This document shows, in pieces, positions 1-8,603 of a stretch of DNA of 39,026 nt. The stretch is taken from NCBI GenBank assembly GCA_022578965.1, contig MU400805.1, positions 1 to 39,026 of the forward strand. Reading direction: 5' to 3'. The notes under the pieces are model-generated. The model searched no databases, was not told where the DNA came from, and saw only the letters and a list, made by a program, of their open reading frames with translations. Source of the stretch: Xylaria sp. FL1777 (Eukaryota; Ascomycota; Sordariomycetes; Xylariales; Xylariaceae). A program made the translations under genes and the position numbers. The stretch's first letter is position 1. Each line of letters begins with the position of its first letter.

Positions 1-298
1 AACAAGTAAGTTTTATTACCTTTATATTAAATTGTTTTTATATTAACGTTTAATAGTTCATAATTTGCTTTTTTATAAATTATTAATAATTATTTATTAT
101 AATAAATATAGTTTATTAATATTATATCTTTTATATAAACTTTATTTAAAATATATTTAATGTTTTATTATATTTTAATTTATATATTAAATGTTATTAA
201 TACATATAAATAATAATATAAAATCTTTTATTTATTATAATTATATCAAGGTTTTTAAAATAATAATAATAATTTATAATTTACTCTTTAATATAAAT
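1..298. other. AT-rich sequence, no gene seen
   Basis: Nearly pure A/T with no recognisable coding frame, promoter or repeat unit. It is the left flank of the hAT terminal array that starts near 299, so the left end of that transposon may fall in the last bases of this stretch. I could not find a clear target-site duplication. Confidence 0.5.
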
Positions 299-575
299 AC
301 TAGCTTAATATATACTAATACTAGCCTAGTATATACTAGGTTAGTATTAGTCCGGAAAAAAAAATACTAAGCTAGTACGAACTAATACTAGCCTAGTATT
401 AGTTTAGAAAAAAAAATACTAAGCTAGTATAAACTAATACTAAACTAGTATTAATCCGGGAAAAAAAATACTAAGCTAATATAAACTAATATTAAGCTAG
501 TATAATACTAAGCTAGTTTGGACTAGCTTAGTATTAGTATTAGTTTATACTAGCTTAGTACGAACTAATTACTAA
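299..575. repeat. Left subterminal array of CTAGTATTAGT-type repeats
   Basis: Imperfect direct and inverted copies of words such as ACTAATACTAGCCTAGTA and AGTATTAGTCCGGAAAAA alternate over about 280 bases, with A-runs of 7-9 bases. Many units are self-complementary (CTAG centre), so the array could fold into hairpins. A related array lies at 5578-5775. The likely role, inferred from hAT biology, is transposase binding near the element end. Confidence 0.7.
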
Positions 576-631
576 CCTTAATTATAGCTTTTATATAATT
601 AAAAACTTCTTTTTTTATATTTTATTTTAGT

Positions 632-819
632 TTAAAAACTAACTTTTTATTATTTATATTTAGTTAATATTTTAATTTTCGAAAGATTTATAATTTATTA
701 AAGTATAATTAGCACTTTTGTTTATAAAAAACTTTTATATTAAATTATCTTAATAAGTTATATAGCTATAATTATAACTTTTATATACTTTAAAATGGTT
801 TTTTATATATATTATTATA
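632..819 (+). repeat. 190-base repeat unit, copy 1
   Basis: This starts with TAAAAACTAACTTTTTATTA and ends with the 16-mer TATATATATTATTATA (804-819). It matches the units at 3027-3216 and 3217-3376 along nearly its whole length, for example the shared word AAGTTATATAGCTATAATTA. Copy 1 is separated from copies 2 and 3 by the 820-3010 relic, so the three were probably one tandem array before the insertion. Confidence 0.8.
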
Positions 820-3010
820 TTTACCCGCGGCATACTAAAAGAGCAAACAAATTTTTAACTAAGCTACTAATTATTGCGTAACTTAAAAAAAGCACGTAGA
901 ATAGCTAAATAAGTTCTAAATATAGGAAGGCTTAGCTATTATAATATAGCTAAAAAACTAATTAAGTTATAAGCAGCTATGAAAATATAAAAACAAAAGC
1001 TTTTAAACATAAAGCAAAAGCAGCTAAGCATTAATACTAGCTTTTTCTTAAGCTAACAAAGGTTTATTATAATTATAAAGCAAAAGTTAAAGCATTTATT
1101 ATAAAGCTATTTGCTACTTATAGTTTTAAAAAAGCTGCTTATTATAAGTTTACGTTTATAAATTTTAAAGTAAAGCATAACACAATAAAGTACTAAAAAC
1201 AGCAATACAAAATTATAAACATAGAACTATAAAAGTTAAAAAGCATATATTATAAGAAAGCAAAGCAATTAAATAACTTTATTAAGTATTAAACACTAAA
1301 ATTTTATTAAAACTTTTAGTTACTAAATATATAATAATGCTAACTTTTAAAAGTTATATAAATACTTTTTAACTGGCTTATTTATGTAAAACTTTTAGCT
1401 TTTTTATTTGCTGCAGCTTTTTTTGCTTCTTTAATTGTAATTTAAAGTTACGTATTAACTATAAGCGTAGCTTAAATATCTTTATTAATACAAAAATAAC
1501 GCGTAGCTATATAAGCTTTAATAAACAATTAAAGTTCTTTATTAACTTTTTTAAGCTAAAAAATTATTAGTAGCACTTAAAATTAAAAAAACTTTAATAG
1601 TTAAAATAAGCATAAAGTAAAGCTTAAAAACATATAAACATTAATATAATTAAAAGTACTTATAAAACTATAACTGTTATTTTTAATATTTATTTTGCTT
1701 TTTTTGCATTATAAACATTTAGCAAACTTGCTAATAATATTGCAAACATAAAAATTATTAATATTTTTATATAGTTAGCATAAAAAAAACAGCAATAAAA
1801 AATATATAATATATTACTATAATATAAGCAATATAGTAATAGTATAGCTTAAGCATTTTAGCGTGCTTAATAAATACAAATTTTAAAACTATTAGTAATA
1901 TTTTAGCGCAAAGCATTAAAGCATTTACTTTTATTTTAAAAATTAGCGTTATAGCAAAAAAGCATAACAACAAGCAGTTATAAAAGCTTAAATTATATAG
2001 TAGCAAGCTATTAGCTACTTTATTTAGTACTATAAATTAAATAACTAATAAAAACTATAGCAAAATAACTTATAACTTTAAATATATAAACTTAATATTA
2101 GTTAGCATATATATTTAAGCTAAGCTAGTTATAAATATATACTATAAAAAGTATAGCAGCTATAATAAAGTAAATTTTTATATAATTATAACGTATTAGC
2201 AACTAATTATATTACAAACTAAGCATTTTAATATACTAAAGCAAGCATAAGCTAAATATATAATAATAATAATAATAAAAGTAATAAAATTAGTAGTTAA
2301 AAAAAAAAATTAGCATAAGTAGCTAAATAAAATAACTTATTACTTATTATTACTTTATATTGCTTAGTGCATAAGCTATTTATAAGCTATGCTTATTTAG
2401 TAAGCTTACTGCAAAAAGTACAAAAGCAGCTTAAAAAATAAATATATAAAAAGTAAACTAAAAAATAACAAGCAATTAACTTTGCTTATAACTTAGTTAT
2501 AACTTAGTTATAAAAAAACTAGTATAGCAAAAAGCTAGCAATAATACTAAAGCAAGCAAACTATAATGCATTAATAATATAATAAAAAAAAGTTTAAAAA
2601 AAAACTAAAAAAAAAAGCAGCATACTTAGCTAAATAAGTACTAAAACTAAAAAAACTGCTATAAGTAGTACAAAGCAAGCAGTAATACTAAAGCAAGCAA
2701 ACTATAAAACAAAAAAAATACAAAAAAAAAAAAACTACAAAATAACTATATAAAGGTATATATACTTAATTAATAGCATAATGCAAATAAGCAAACAACC
2801 TAAAAGCAAAAAAATAAAAAACAGAACACTTAATAAAATTATAGCAAAACTAGTGTAACTTAAAAGTAAATATAAAATGTTTTTACTTAGCTACTAAAAA
2901 AAAAATAAGCTGCTTATAGCTTGCTTTTAACCTACAAGCATAGTTTTTACCTATATATATAAAAAATAAAAACTAGCATAGCTAGTAAGCCGTTAGCCCA
3001 AGTAATACAA
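820..3010 (-). mobile_element. Decayed 2.2-kb DNA transposon nested in the hAT element
   Basis: This segment interrupts the 190-base tandem array and is flanked on both sides by a perfect 16-base direct repeat, TATATATATTATTATA (804-819 and 3011-3026). Its ends are imperfect inverted repeats: the left end reads TTTACCCGCGGCATACTA, and the right end, on the other strand, contains GGGCTAACGGCTTACTA. About 2.2 kb, terminal inverted repeats and an A/T target are typical of fungal Tc1/mariner (pogo/Fot1-like) elements, but I found no DDE catalytic motif, so the family is tentative. Its interior (1767-2340) has a second copy at 23698-24160. Confidence 0.5.
1767..2340 (-). pseudogene. Minus-strand coding relic, family unknown, with a homologue at 23698
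   Basis: A 79-codon open stretch (1767-2006, minus) can be followed upstream to about 2340 through stops. The corresponding minus frame of the copy at 23698-24160 aligns at the amino-acid level: both share words like KHxKxLKLYYYYI and CLLxCFxAIxLIxKI. Conservation of the reading frame in two independently mutated copies argues that this was protein-coding. The hydrophobic, Leu/Ile/Tyr-rich look is probably an effect of C-to-T and G-to-A change rather than real membrane helices. A run of ATA/TAT near 2262-2277 is a microsatellite also partly present in the second copy. It probably encoded part of the transposase of the 820-3010 element, which is inference. No catalytic motif is visible. Confidence 0.5.
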
Positions 3011-3026
3011 TATATATATTATTATA

Positions 3027-3216
3027 CTTTTAAAACTGACTTTTTATTATTTATATTTAGCTAGTATTTCAATGTTTAAAAAATTTATGATTTATTAAAG
3101 TGTAACTAGCACTTTTATTTATAAAAAACTTTAATATTAAATTATTTTAACAAGTTATATAGCTATAATTACAACTTTTATATACTTTAAAATTGTTTTT
3201 TATATATATTATTATA
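3027..3216 (+). repeat. 190-base repeat unit, copy 2
   Basis: The second unit of the array follows the 3011-3026 direct repeat immediately. The word TAAAACTGAC at 3031 recurs as TAAAACTAAG at 3221, giving a period of exactly 190 bases to copy 3. It ends with the same TATATATATTATTATA 16-mer as copy 1. Confidence 0.85.
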
Positions 3217-3376
3217 CTTTTAAAACTAAGTTTTTATTATTTATATTTAGCTAGTATTTTAATAGTTAAAAAATTTATGACTTACTAAAGTATAACTAGC
3301 ACTTTTGTTTATAAAAAACTTTAATATTAAATTATTTTAATAAGTTATATAGCTATAATTATAACTTTTATATAAG
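3217..3376 (+). repeat. 190-base repeat unit, copy 3 (3' end truncated)
   Basis: This is directly tandem to copy 2 and matches it closely. It leaves the consensus after AACTTTTATATA at about 3373, before the terminal 16-mer, so it is the truncated last unit of the array on the transposase side. Confidence 0.85.
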
Positions 3377-3449
3377 TAAAAACTACATTTTTATTACTTT
3401 ATTTTAATTCTGAAAAAGCTTTTATTATTTAATAACAAAATAAAAAACA

Positions 3450-3471
3450 GCTATATATATATATATATATT
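3450..3471. repeat. (TA)n microsatellite
   Basis: Uninterrupted TA dinucleotides lie between the 190-base array and the 3' end of the hAT transposase relic. This is a simple slippage repeat with no evident function. Confidence 0.9.
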
Positions 3472-3756
3472 ACTTTTTGTTTTTTTTTAGTTCTTTAGCT
3501 TTTTGGTTTTTATTTTTACTTTCTAAAGTTTTAATTAATTCCTTATTTAAATTTTTAATTTTCTAACTTTTTAATAAAGTTAATTGATTAACCGTTTCTA
3601 GACTTAGTTTATTTCTATTTTTAGTAATTATATTACTAGAAATAGAAAAAACTCGTTTGATTAAAGCTAAAGTAGCTAGTATAGCTAAATATCTTTTAGC
3701 TAAAGTTAATAAAATAAAAAACCGTAAAGTATTATTTTTCCAGTATTTTAATGGAT

Positions 3757-3810
3757 TTATTTATAAAAATAATTAGTTTATATTTAAATAATAATGTATA
3801 TTTAACTTAC
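3757..3810 (-). other. Intron in hAT relic, acceptor probably mutated
   Basis: The donor GTAAGT starts at 3810 on the minus strand, and an ACTAAT branch-like site lies near 3774. The AG acceptor is not visible where the NPLKYWK exon should begin; it reads AA, which a single G-to-A change would explain. The 3' boundary is therefore approximate. Confidence 0.6.
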
Positions 3811-4006
3811 TTTTTTAGGTAGAATATTTTTATTTAAATAAACAATATATTTTAGTTTGTTATTACTTAACGAATTATTTAAATAAAATTCTTTTTTAGA
3901 GTTTAAAGTACTTAAATTGCTTTTATTTAAAGTATTTATATTAATATTATCGTTTAATTTATTAAACAATAAATTTATATCTAAGGGTATATTAATTCGT
4001 TAAAAA

Positions 4007-4058
4007 CTAAATAAATAATTAATATAATAAATAATAACAATAATAATAATAAACTTAC
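4007..4058 (-). other. Intron in hAT relic (52 bases)
   Basis: Donor GTAAGTTTATTA starts at 4058 and the acceptor TTATTTAG ends at 4007, both on the minus strand. It is almost pure A/T and joins two exons that each read open on one frame for more than 60 codons. Confidence 0.85.
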
Positions 4059-4290
4059 TATTTATATTCGATTTCGATTAGTTTAATAATATTGTTAAAT
4101 ATGTTTAAATAAAAACATAATAAATTATTGTATTAAAAATGTATTAACTTAAACCTTAAGTTAAAAAAAGTACTAAATATATAAGGTTTATAGTCTTTTA
4201 TAGTAATAAATATTAAATAACGTAGAAAATAAGTTTCTAGTTTTTTAATACTAGACTTAATAGCAGTAATTAAATCTAATAAAATAAATT

Positions 4291-4346
4291 CTTAATAGAT
4301 TTATTAGTATTATAAATTAAATATAAAGTTAATAATAAGAACTTAC
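4291..4346 (-). other. Intron in hAT relic (56 bases)
   Basis: The donor is GTAAGTTCTT, with a perfect TACTAAT branch site near 4303-4309 and the acceptor CTATTAAG. Size and signals are typical of a filamentous-fungal spliceosomal intron. Confidence 0.88.
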
Positions 4347-4644
4347 TAAAGCTAAAAATTGTTAAATTTATTAATTTGCTTTTTTAATAAAAGCATTAAA
4401 GTTTTTATATATTTTATAAATATATAATAAACCTTTAGGTAAAGTTATATAAACTTTTTCTTGTAATTTAATTAATAGTTTTAAAAAAATACTAAATAAC
4501 TTTTTAAGTTGTTTAGTAATAAACTAATTTTTTTGGTTTAAAAACTTCGTTTTAAACTCTTTATTAGTTGTATTTTGATTTATATATTCTAATAGTTTTT
4601 TTAATTCTAAAAAGGTAGTTAACATTTTATATGTTAAATTTTAC

Positions 4645-4696
4645 CTTATTATATTATTTAAATATTAATAAATTAGCTTTTATTTTATAAAATAAC
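4645..4696 (-). other. Probable intron in hAT relic (52 bases)
   Basis: The donor GTTATTTT is weak, GCTAAT is a possible branch site, and the acceptor TAATAAG lies directly before the [W]NLTYKML exon. The intron is supported mainly because it restores the frame across this point. Confidence 0.6.
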
Positions 4697-4857
4697 ATAT
4701 AAATAAATATAAAAACTTAGTAGGATTTTATGTTTTTTATAGTTTAAAGATAAATTATTACTTCTTTTAGAAGTAATAATTCTATTTTTTAATAAATCTT
4801 GTATTTTAGAAGTATATTTAGTTATAACAACTAATCTTTAAATTCTGGTAATTAAAG

Positions 4858-4911
4858 CTATTATATTTATTAGTATTAAAATATAAAAACAATAATAAAT
4901 AATAAAATAAC
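4858..4911 (-). other. Intron in hAT relic (54 bases)
   Basis: The donor is GTTATTTT, with the branch site TACTAAT and the acceptor AATATAATAG. It joins an Asn-rich exon end to an exon reading ALITRI. Confidence 0.75.
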
Positions 4912-5145
4912 TTATAAAGTTGTTTATTTTTGTTGTTATTATTTGAATTATTAATATAAGATAATAATTTTTTAGCGTTTTGTTGTTTTAATATATACTT
5001 TTTAAGTATAACTTGAACAACAATATTAATAACATAAGAAGCGCATTAAATATTGTTATTAAAACGTTTTTTAGTGATATTATAATAATTTTTACTAAAA
5101 CTTTTAATAAACGTATTATTATTTAAAGCGTTATTTCTTGTAATA

Positions 5146-5207
5146 CTATAATATATAATAATTAGTTATTGTTTTAATAAATAAACAATTAAAAAAAATA
5201 TAAATAC
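5146..5207 (-). other. Intron in hAT relic (62 bases)
   Basis: The donor GTATTTAT follows an exon ending LNNIF. An AACTAATT branch-like site and the acceptor TATTATAG precede the exon reading ITRNNALNNNTF, which restores the hAT T.DNA.NN block. Confidence 0.8.
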
Positions 5208-5309
5208 CTAAAAATGTTGTTTAATGTAATACTTAAATATAGTTTTAATATATTTAAAAATAAATTAAATATATTTAAATTAGTATGCTGTTTAGTTATT
5301 TCTTAAAAA

Positions 5310-5364
5310 CTAATTAATTTATAAACTAAGTTATAATTAAAATTAATATAACAAATAACAATAC
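5310..5364 (-). other. Intron in hAT relic (55 bases)
   Basis: The donor is GTATTGTT and the acceptor TTAATTAG. It sits between the N-terminal exon (about 5370-5520) and the exon reading EITKQHTNLNIFNLFL. The branch site is not clear, so this is less certain than the other introns. Confidence 0.6.
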
Positions 5365-5577
5365 TTATAAAAGCTATTTATAAATTAAAAGTCTAAATAT
5401 TAAAAATAATAGAAAATAATCTATTATTTTTAATAGTTCGGTTTAAATTAGTATTAAAGTTAATTAAAGAGCTTTTAAAAGTAGACTTTAAAATAGACTT
5501 AATTTTATATTAGTTTATAATAAAATCGCTAAATAAAAGTTAATATATAATAATAATATAAATATACAGGGTTGTTA

Positions 5578-5775
5578 TTTTAGTACTTAGTATAAGGACT
5601 AATTTAGTTTAAACTAAATTAGTCTTAATATTAGTCCAGATTTTTAAGTACTAAATTAGTATTAGTACTAAATTAGTTCGAACTAATTAGTATTAGTCCG
5701 TACTAATTTAGTATTAGTCCGGAGAAAAAAATACTAGTTAGTATTAGTACTAAATTAGTCCGGACTAAGTATTAA
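5578..5775. repeat. Right subterminal array of ACTAATTTAGTATTAGT-type repeats
   Basis: Short direct and inverted units such as TAGTATTAGTCCGGA, ACTAAATTAGTAC and GTCCGGACTA repeat over about 200 bases, upstream of the transposase start. The array is the counterpart of 299-575 and shares the CCGGA plus A-run core. Several units are perfect palindromes around CCGG or TTCGAA. Confidence 0.7.
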
Positions 5776-5968
5776 TGACGTTATTTTTAAAATAGAAAAA
5801 TCTAAGCATACGTTACAACCTTTACAAGTTTTAGGGCGGGTATGCAAAAAAGGCCGAAGGTTTTCTGCTAGTTAAGTATATTTATAGTTTATAAGGGCTG
5901 CAATATGCAATAAAAAAAGCAAACTATATTATTTTATTTTAAATATTTAATGTTTGTAGTGAAATGAA
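5776..5968. other. Less-decayed spacer between the hAT end and a short repeat
   Basis: No gene is visible. The stretch is noticeably richer in G and C than the surroundings (for example GGGCGGGTATGC and AGGCCGAAGG near 5833-5863), so it has been mutated less. It ends in AAATGAA, which recurs at 6268-6274 on the far side of the short repeat. Confidence 0.5.
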
Positions 5969-6267
5969 GCAGTGTGATTGCGCAAGATTTACTATAATAT
6001 TTTAATTGCAAGGAGATAAGTTATAACTTATGCATTTAAGCAATTAGGCTATGTATGAATTAGAGAATAAAACAATTAATAAAAGGGCTATTTAATAATA
6101 TAAATAAAGCAACTATAGCTAATTTTTATTATATTATTTGTAATGTTTAAGTTTATGTTTTAAAATCTAGCGTAATATTTATACTTTTTTTCTTATTATA
6201 TAACTTAGCTTAAACTTACTTTAACTAGCTAGTTAGCTTATTTAGCTACTTTATTTTACTTTAGTAA
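5969..6267 (+). repeat. ~297-base dispersed repeat, copy A
   Basis: This reads GCAGTGTGATTGCGC at the left and ends with TTTAGCTACTTTATTTTAC plus a short tail. It matches copy B (16030-16326, inverted) and copy C (23401-23697, direct) end to end, sharing blocks such as GCAACTATAGCTAATTTTTA. The flanks carry a 7-base direct repeat, AAATGAA (5962-5968 and 6268-6274), which looks like a target-site duplication and suggests that the unit moved on its own as a short non-autonomous element. It is the least mutated copy. Start and end do not form terminal inverted repeats, and no TG...CA LTR ends are kept in all copies. Family unknown. Confidence 0.8.
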
Positions 6268-6274
6268 AAATGAA

Positions 6275-7560
6275 AGTTTTAAATTATAAAGATTAAATAT
6301 GTGTAAAACAGTATACATTTTATGCTTTAAAAATGCTGCGCACTTTGTTTTGTTAAAATAAGTAAGCTAGTTAATTGGAGGTTTAAAAGTATGTATTAAT
6401 AAAGTTAAGCAGAGTTTGCTTTATTTTTGGGGGGTTTACTAGTAAATTAAGTAGTAAATATCCGGAGTTAGAGCTAATTTAGCTTTTTTTTAATGTTGTA
6501 ATATTTATTAACATATTTTTTTATTTTGATATGTTTTTTGTAATTTGTAACTATTTTACACTTTTTTTTTATTTTATTTTGTATTTGGACTTAGACTTTT
6601 TTTTAATTTTAAACGTAGCATTTATATAAGCTATTTTTATAAAGGTTGTTGCTTTTTGCTTAAACTACTGCAATAGTATTTTTGTTGAGTATTTGTAGCT
6701 ATATAGCAAAAATAAGTATTAATATTAGGTGTATTTAGTAGTATTAAATAAAAACAGGAAATAATATATAGCGTTAAGCGTATTAAACTTTTATATTAGT
6801 ATGCTTTTGTAGTAAAAAGTTGTATATTTAAGATTGCTACTTTTTGCTTTAAAAAATACTAGTATAACTTTTAGTAGCTTGTTAAACTGCTTTATTTTAA
6901 AAGAGAATTTATTGTTAAAGTTACTTACTTAAAAAGTAATAAGCTTATTACTTGTAGAAGCTTTATTACGTTTAGTACTATAAGAACTTAATTTATTTTT
7001 GCTAAATATTATAATTATAAGTTATAGGTGTAATGCGGTATAAAATATAGCTGTTAATAAAATAATTATAATAGTGGTTTATTTTAATAAAGCAGTTAGC
7101 TTTATAATTAAAAAAAAAATGTGCTATTTATATAAAGTAAGTAAAGTATACACTTATAAGCTTGGTAATAATAAAAGGTTAGTTAAGTTAAGTAAAGCTA
7201 AAAAAGTAAGCATTTAAAAAAAAAATAAGATTTATAAAAAGTGCAACAAGTTTATAAATTATAGCTAAAATTATAGTATGTTAAATATATAAGTAAGTTT
7301 ATAAGTTTTATAATTACTTATAATTACTAAAGTAAAAAGTAGGTATATAAATATAAGTATTAAAGTAAATAAGTTATATTTGCGTACTTTTTTTTAGTAA
7401 TACTAAGGCAATATTTATTGTAATTAAAGGTTAGGTTTTTTTTTAAGTATGTAGACTTTGAACTTATTAGCATGTATTTTTTATTAATAAAGCTTATTAA
7501 GTTTATTTTTAACTTAACTAAACTAGATTTTTATTTTTTTTAACTTGCGTTATTTAATAA
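6275..7560. other. AT-rich relic sequence, no gene identified
   Basis: This 1.3-kb stretch has residual GC patches (a G6 run near 6429 and TCCGGAGTTAGAGC near 6460) and many GCTT/AAGC words like those in decayed coding DNA. I could not follow any frame further than chance allows. It may be the 5' part of whatever unit carries the tandem array at 7565. Confidence 0.4.
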
Positions 7561-7564
7561 TATA

Positions 7565-8080
7565 CTAAATAAAAAGTGTACTGTATAATAATTTTAAAGT
7601 TTATGATTTAATAAAGCTATTTATTATAAGTACTATATTTTTTTATAAACTAGATTTTTATTTCTTTTTTAGGAACGGTGGCATAAAATAATCTTAATGT
7701 TTATAACTTAACAAAGCTATACTTATTATAAGCACTATGCTTTTTTATAGTTTAAATTTTTATTTTTTTTTTAGAAACGGTAGCATAAAACAATTTTAAT
7801 GTTTGCAACTTAATAAAGCTATACTTACTATAGTTACTATGCTTTTTTATAAACTAGATCTTTATTTTTTTTCTAAAGATAGTAGTATAAAATAATTTTA
7901 ATATTTATAATTTAATAAAGCTATACTTTCTGTAAGTATTATATTTTTTTATAGTTTAAATTTTTATTTTTTTTACTTTGTGTAATTTAACTATATATTA
8001 AAAATAGTAGCATAAAACAATATTAGTGTTTATAACTTAATAAAGCTATACTTTTTGTAAGCACTGTATTATTTTAGTAA
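7565..8080 (+). repeat. Tandem array, five ~100-base units
   Basis: The word AATAATTTTAATGTTTATAA and close variants begins at about 7587, 7687, 7789, 7891 and 8016. Each is followed by CTTAATAAAGCTATACTT and then by ACTATGCTTTTTTATA and a T-rich run. The period is 100-102 bases for the first three intervals and about 125 for the last, which has an insertion. Units differ mainly by C/T and G/A changes. No open frame spans the units, so a non-coding subterminal or promoter-type array is more likely than a protein repeat. Confidence 0.85.
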
Positions 8081-8603
8081 GTTATAATAGCTTTAGCTTA
8101 TTATATTACTTAAAAACTAAAATCTATATATTAATATTTAAAAGCTTTAACTTTTTTATAGTTTTGCTTTCTTTTTTTCTATTTTAACAAAAATTAATAT
8201 TTAACTTTTTATTTTTAAACTTAAGCTATAGCAGACTTTTTTTAGCGCTTTTTATGTAATTATACTTGGTATATAATTTTAGAACTAAATGTAAATCTTA
8301 ATAAAAAAACAAAACTATTATATAATAAGTTTAATAAGTTTTGTTTTATTAAAACGTAAATATATAAAGGTTTTTAATTTATAACTGAAAATACTCGAAT
8401 TTATATAAAGGATAAAAAACTTCTTTTTATAAACGCTAATTAGTAATTAAGCAGAAGATTTAGTAATTAGGTTTTAAAAAGATTTAAGCTGCGTTAATTT
8501 TTATGCTATGTTATAATTCCGGTTTTTTTGAGTAGATTTTGGTTTGCTGTTGTTTATAATTATACTTTTTTTTTTGCTATAGTATTTAATTTAGAGCTAC
8601 TTA
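8081..8603. other. AT-rich spacer, no gene identified
   Basis: This lies between the tandem array and the first open stretches on the plus strand. I see no reading frame, hairpin or repeat that I can support. Confidence 0.4.

Larger units (their letters stand above)
3484..5520 (-). pseudogene. hAT transposase, multi-exon, decayed
   Basis: This was a cut-and-paste transposase. Translating the exons in order on the minus strand gives recognisable hAT blocks: a TRDNALNNNT-like block (5146 upstream to about 5290, split by an intron), a QCASYVINIVVQ block matching the RC..H..NLvVq motif (about 5060), a [W]NLTYKML block (about 4640; the Trp is now TAA) matching RWNSTYxML, a FNLRFKL block matching LDPRfKL (about 4160), and the C-terminal dimerisation region NPLKYWK...LAKRYLAI...KRVFSI...TKNRNKLSLETVNQL (3560-3757). 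The last ~90 codons run open up to a stop where the conserved LKSW Trp is expected. Seven introns of 52-62 bases fit the frame. Stops are few, about one per 20-40 codons, far fewer than in flanking DNA. The N-terminal BED finger was not recognised. Confidence 0.88.
299..5775 (-). mobile_element. hAT-superfamily DNA transposon, decayed and carrying a nested insertion
   Basis: The extent is inferred from two related arrays of short repeats (299-575 and 5578-5775) that bracket a minus-strand hAT transposase relic. Both arrays use the same words: AGTATTAGTCCGGA followed by a run of A and TACTA. hAT elements are cut-and-paste transposons that often carry short subterminal repeats bound by the transposase. 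Inside the left half lie three copies of a 190-base unit, the first separated from the other two by a second transposon relic at 820-3010; without that insertion the element would be about 3.3 kb. I could not define the exact terminal inverted repeats or the expected 8-base target duplication, so both ends are approximate. Confidence 0.65.

Noticed and set aside
300..575. Telomeric or centromeric satellite
   Set aside because: The units are short, irregular and palindromic, and a related array flanks the hAT gene on its other side, which fits a transposon end better.
7565..8080. CRISPR array
   Set aside because: The units are about 100 bases, repeat along their whole length without unique spacers, and no cas-like gene is present.
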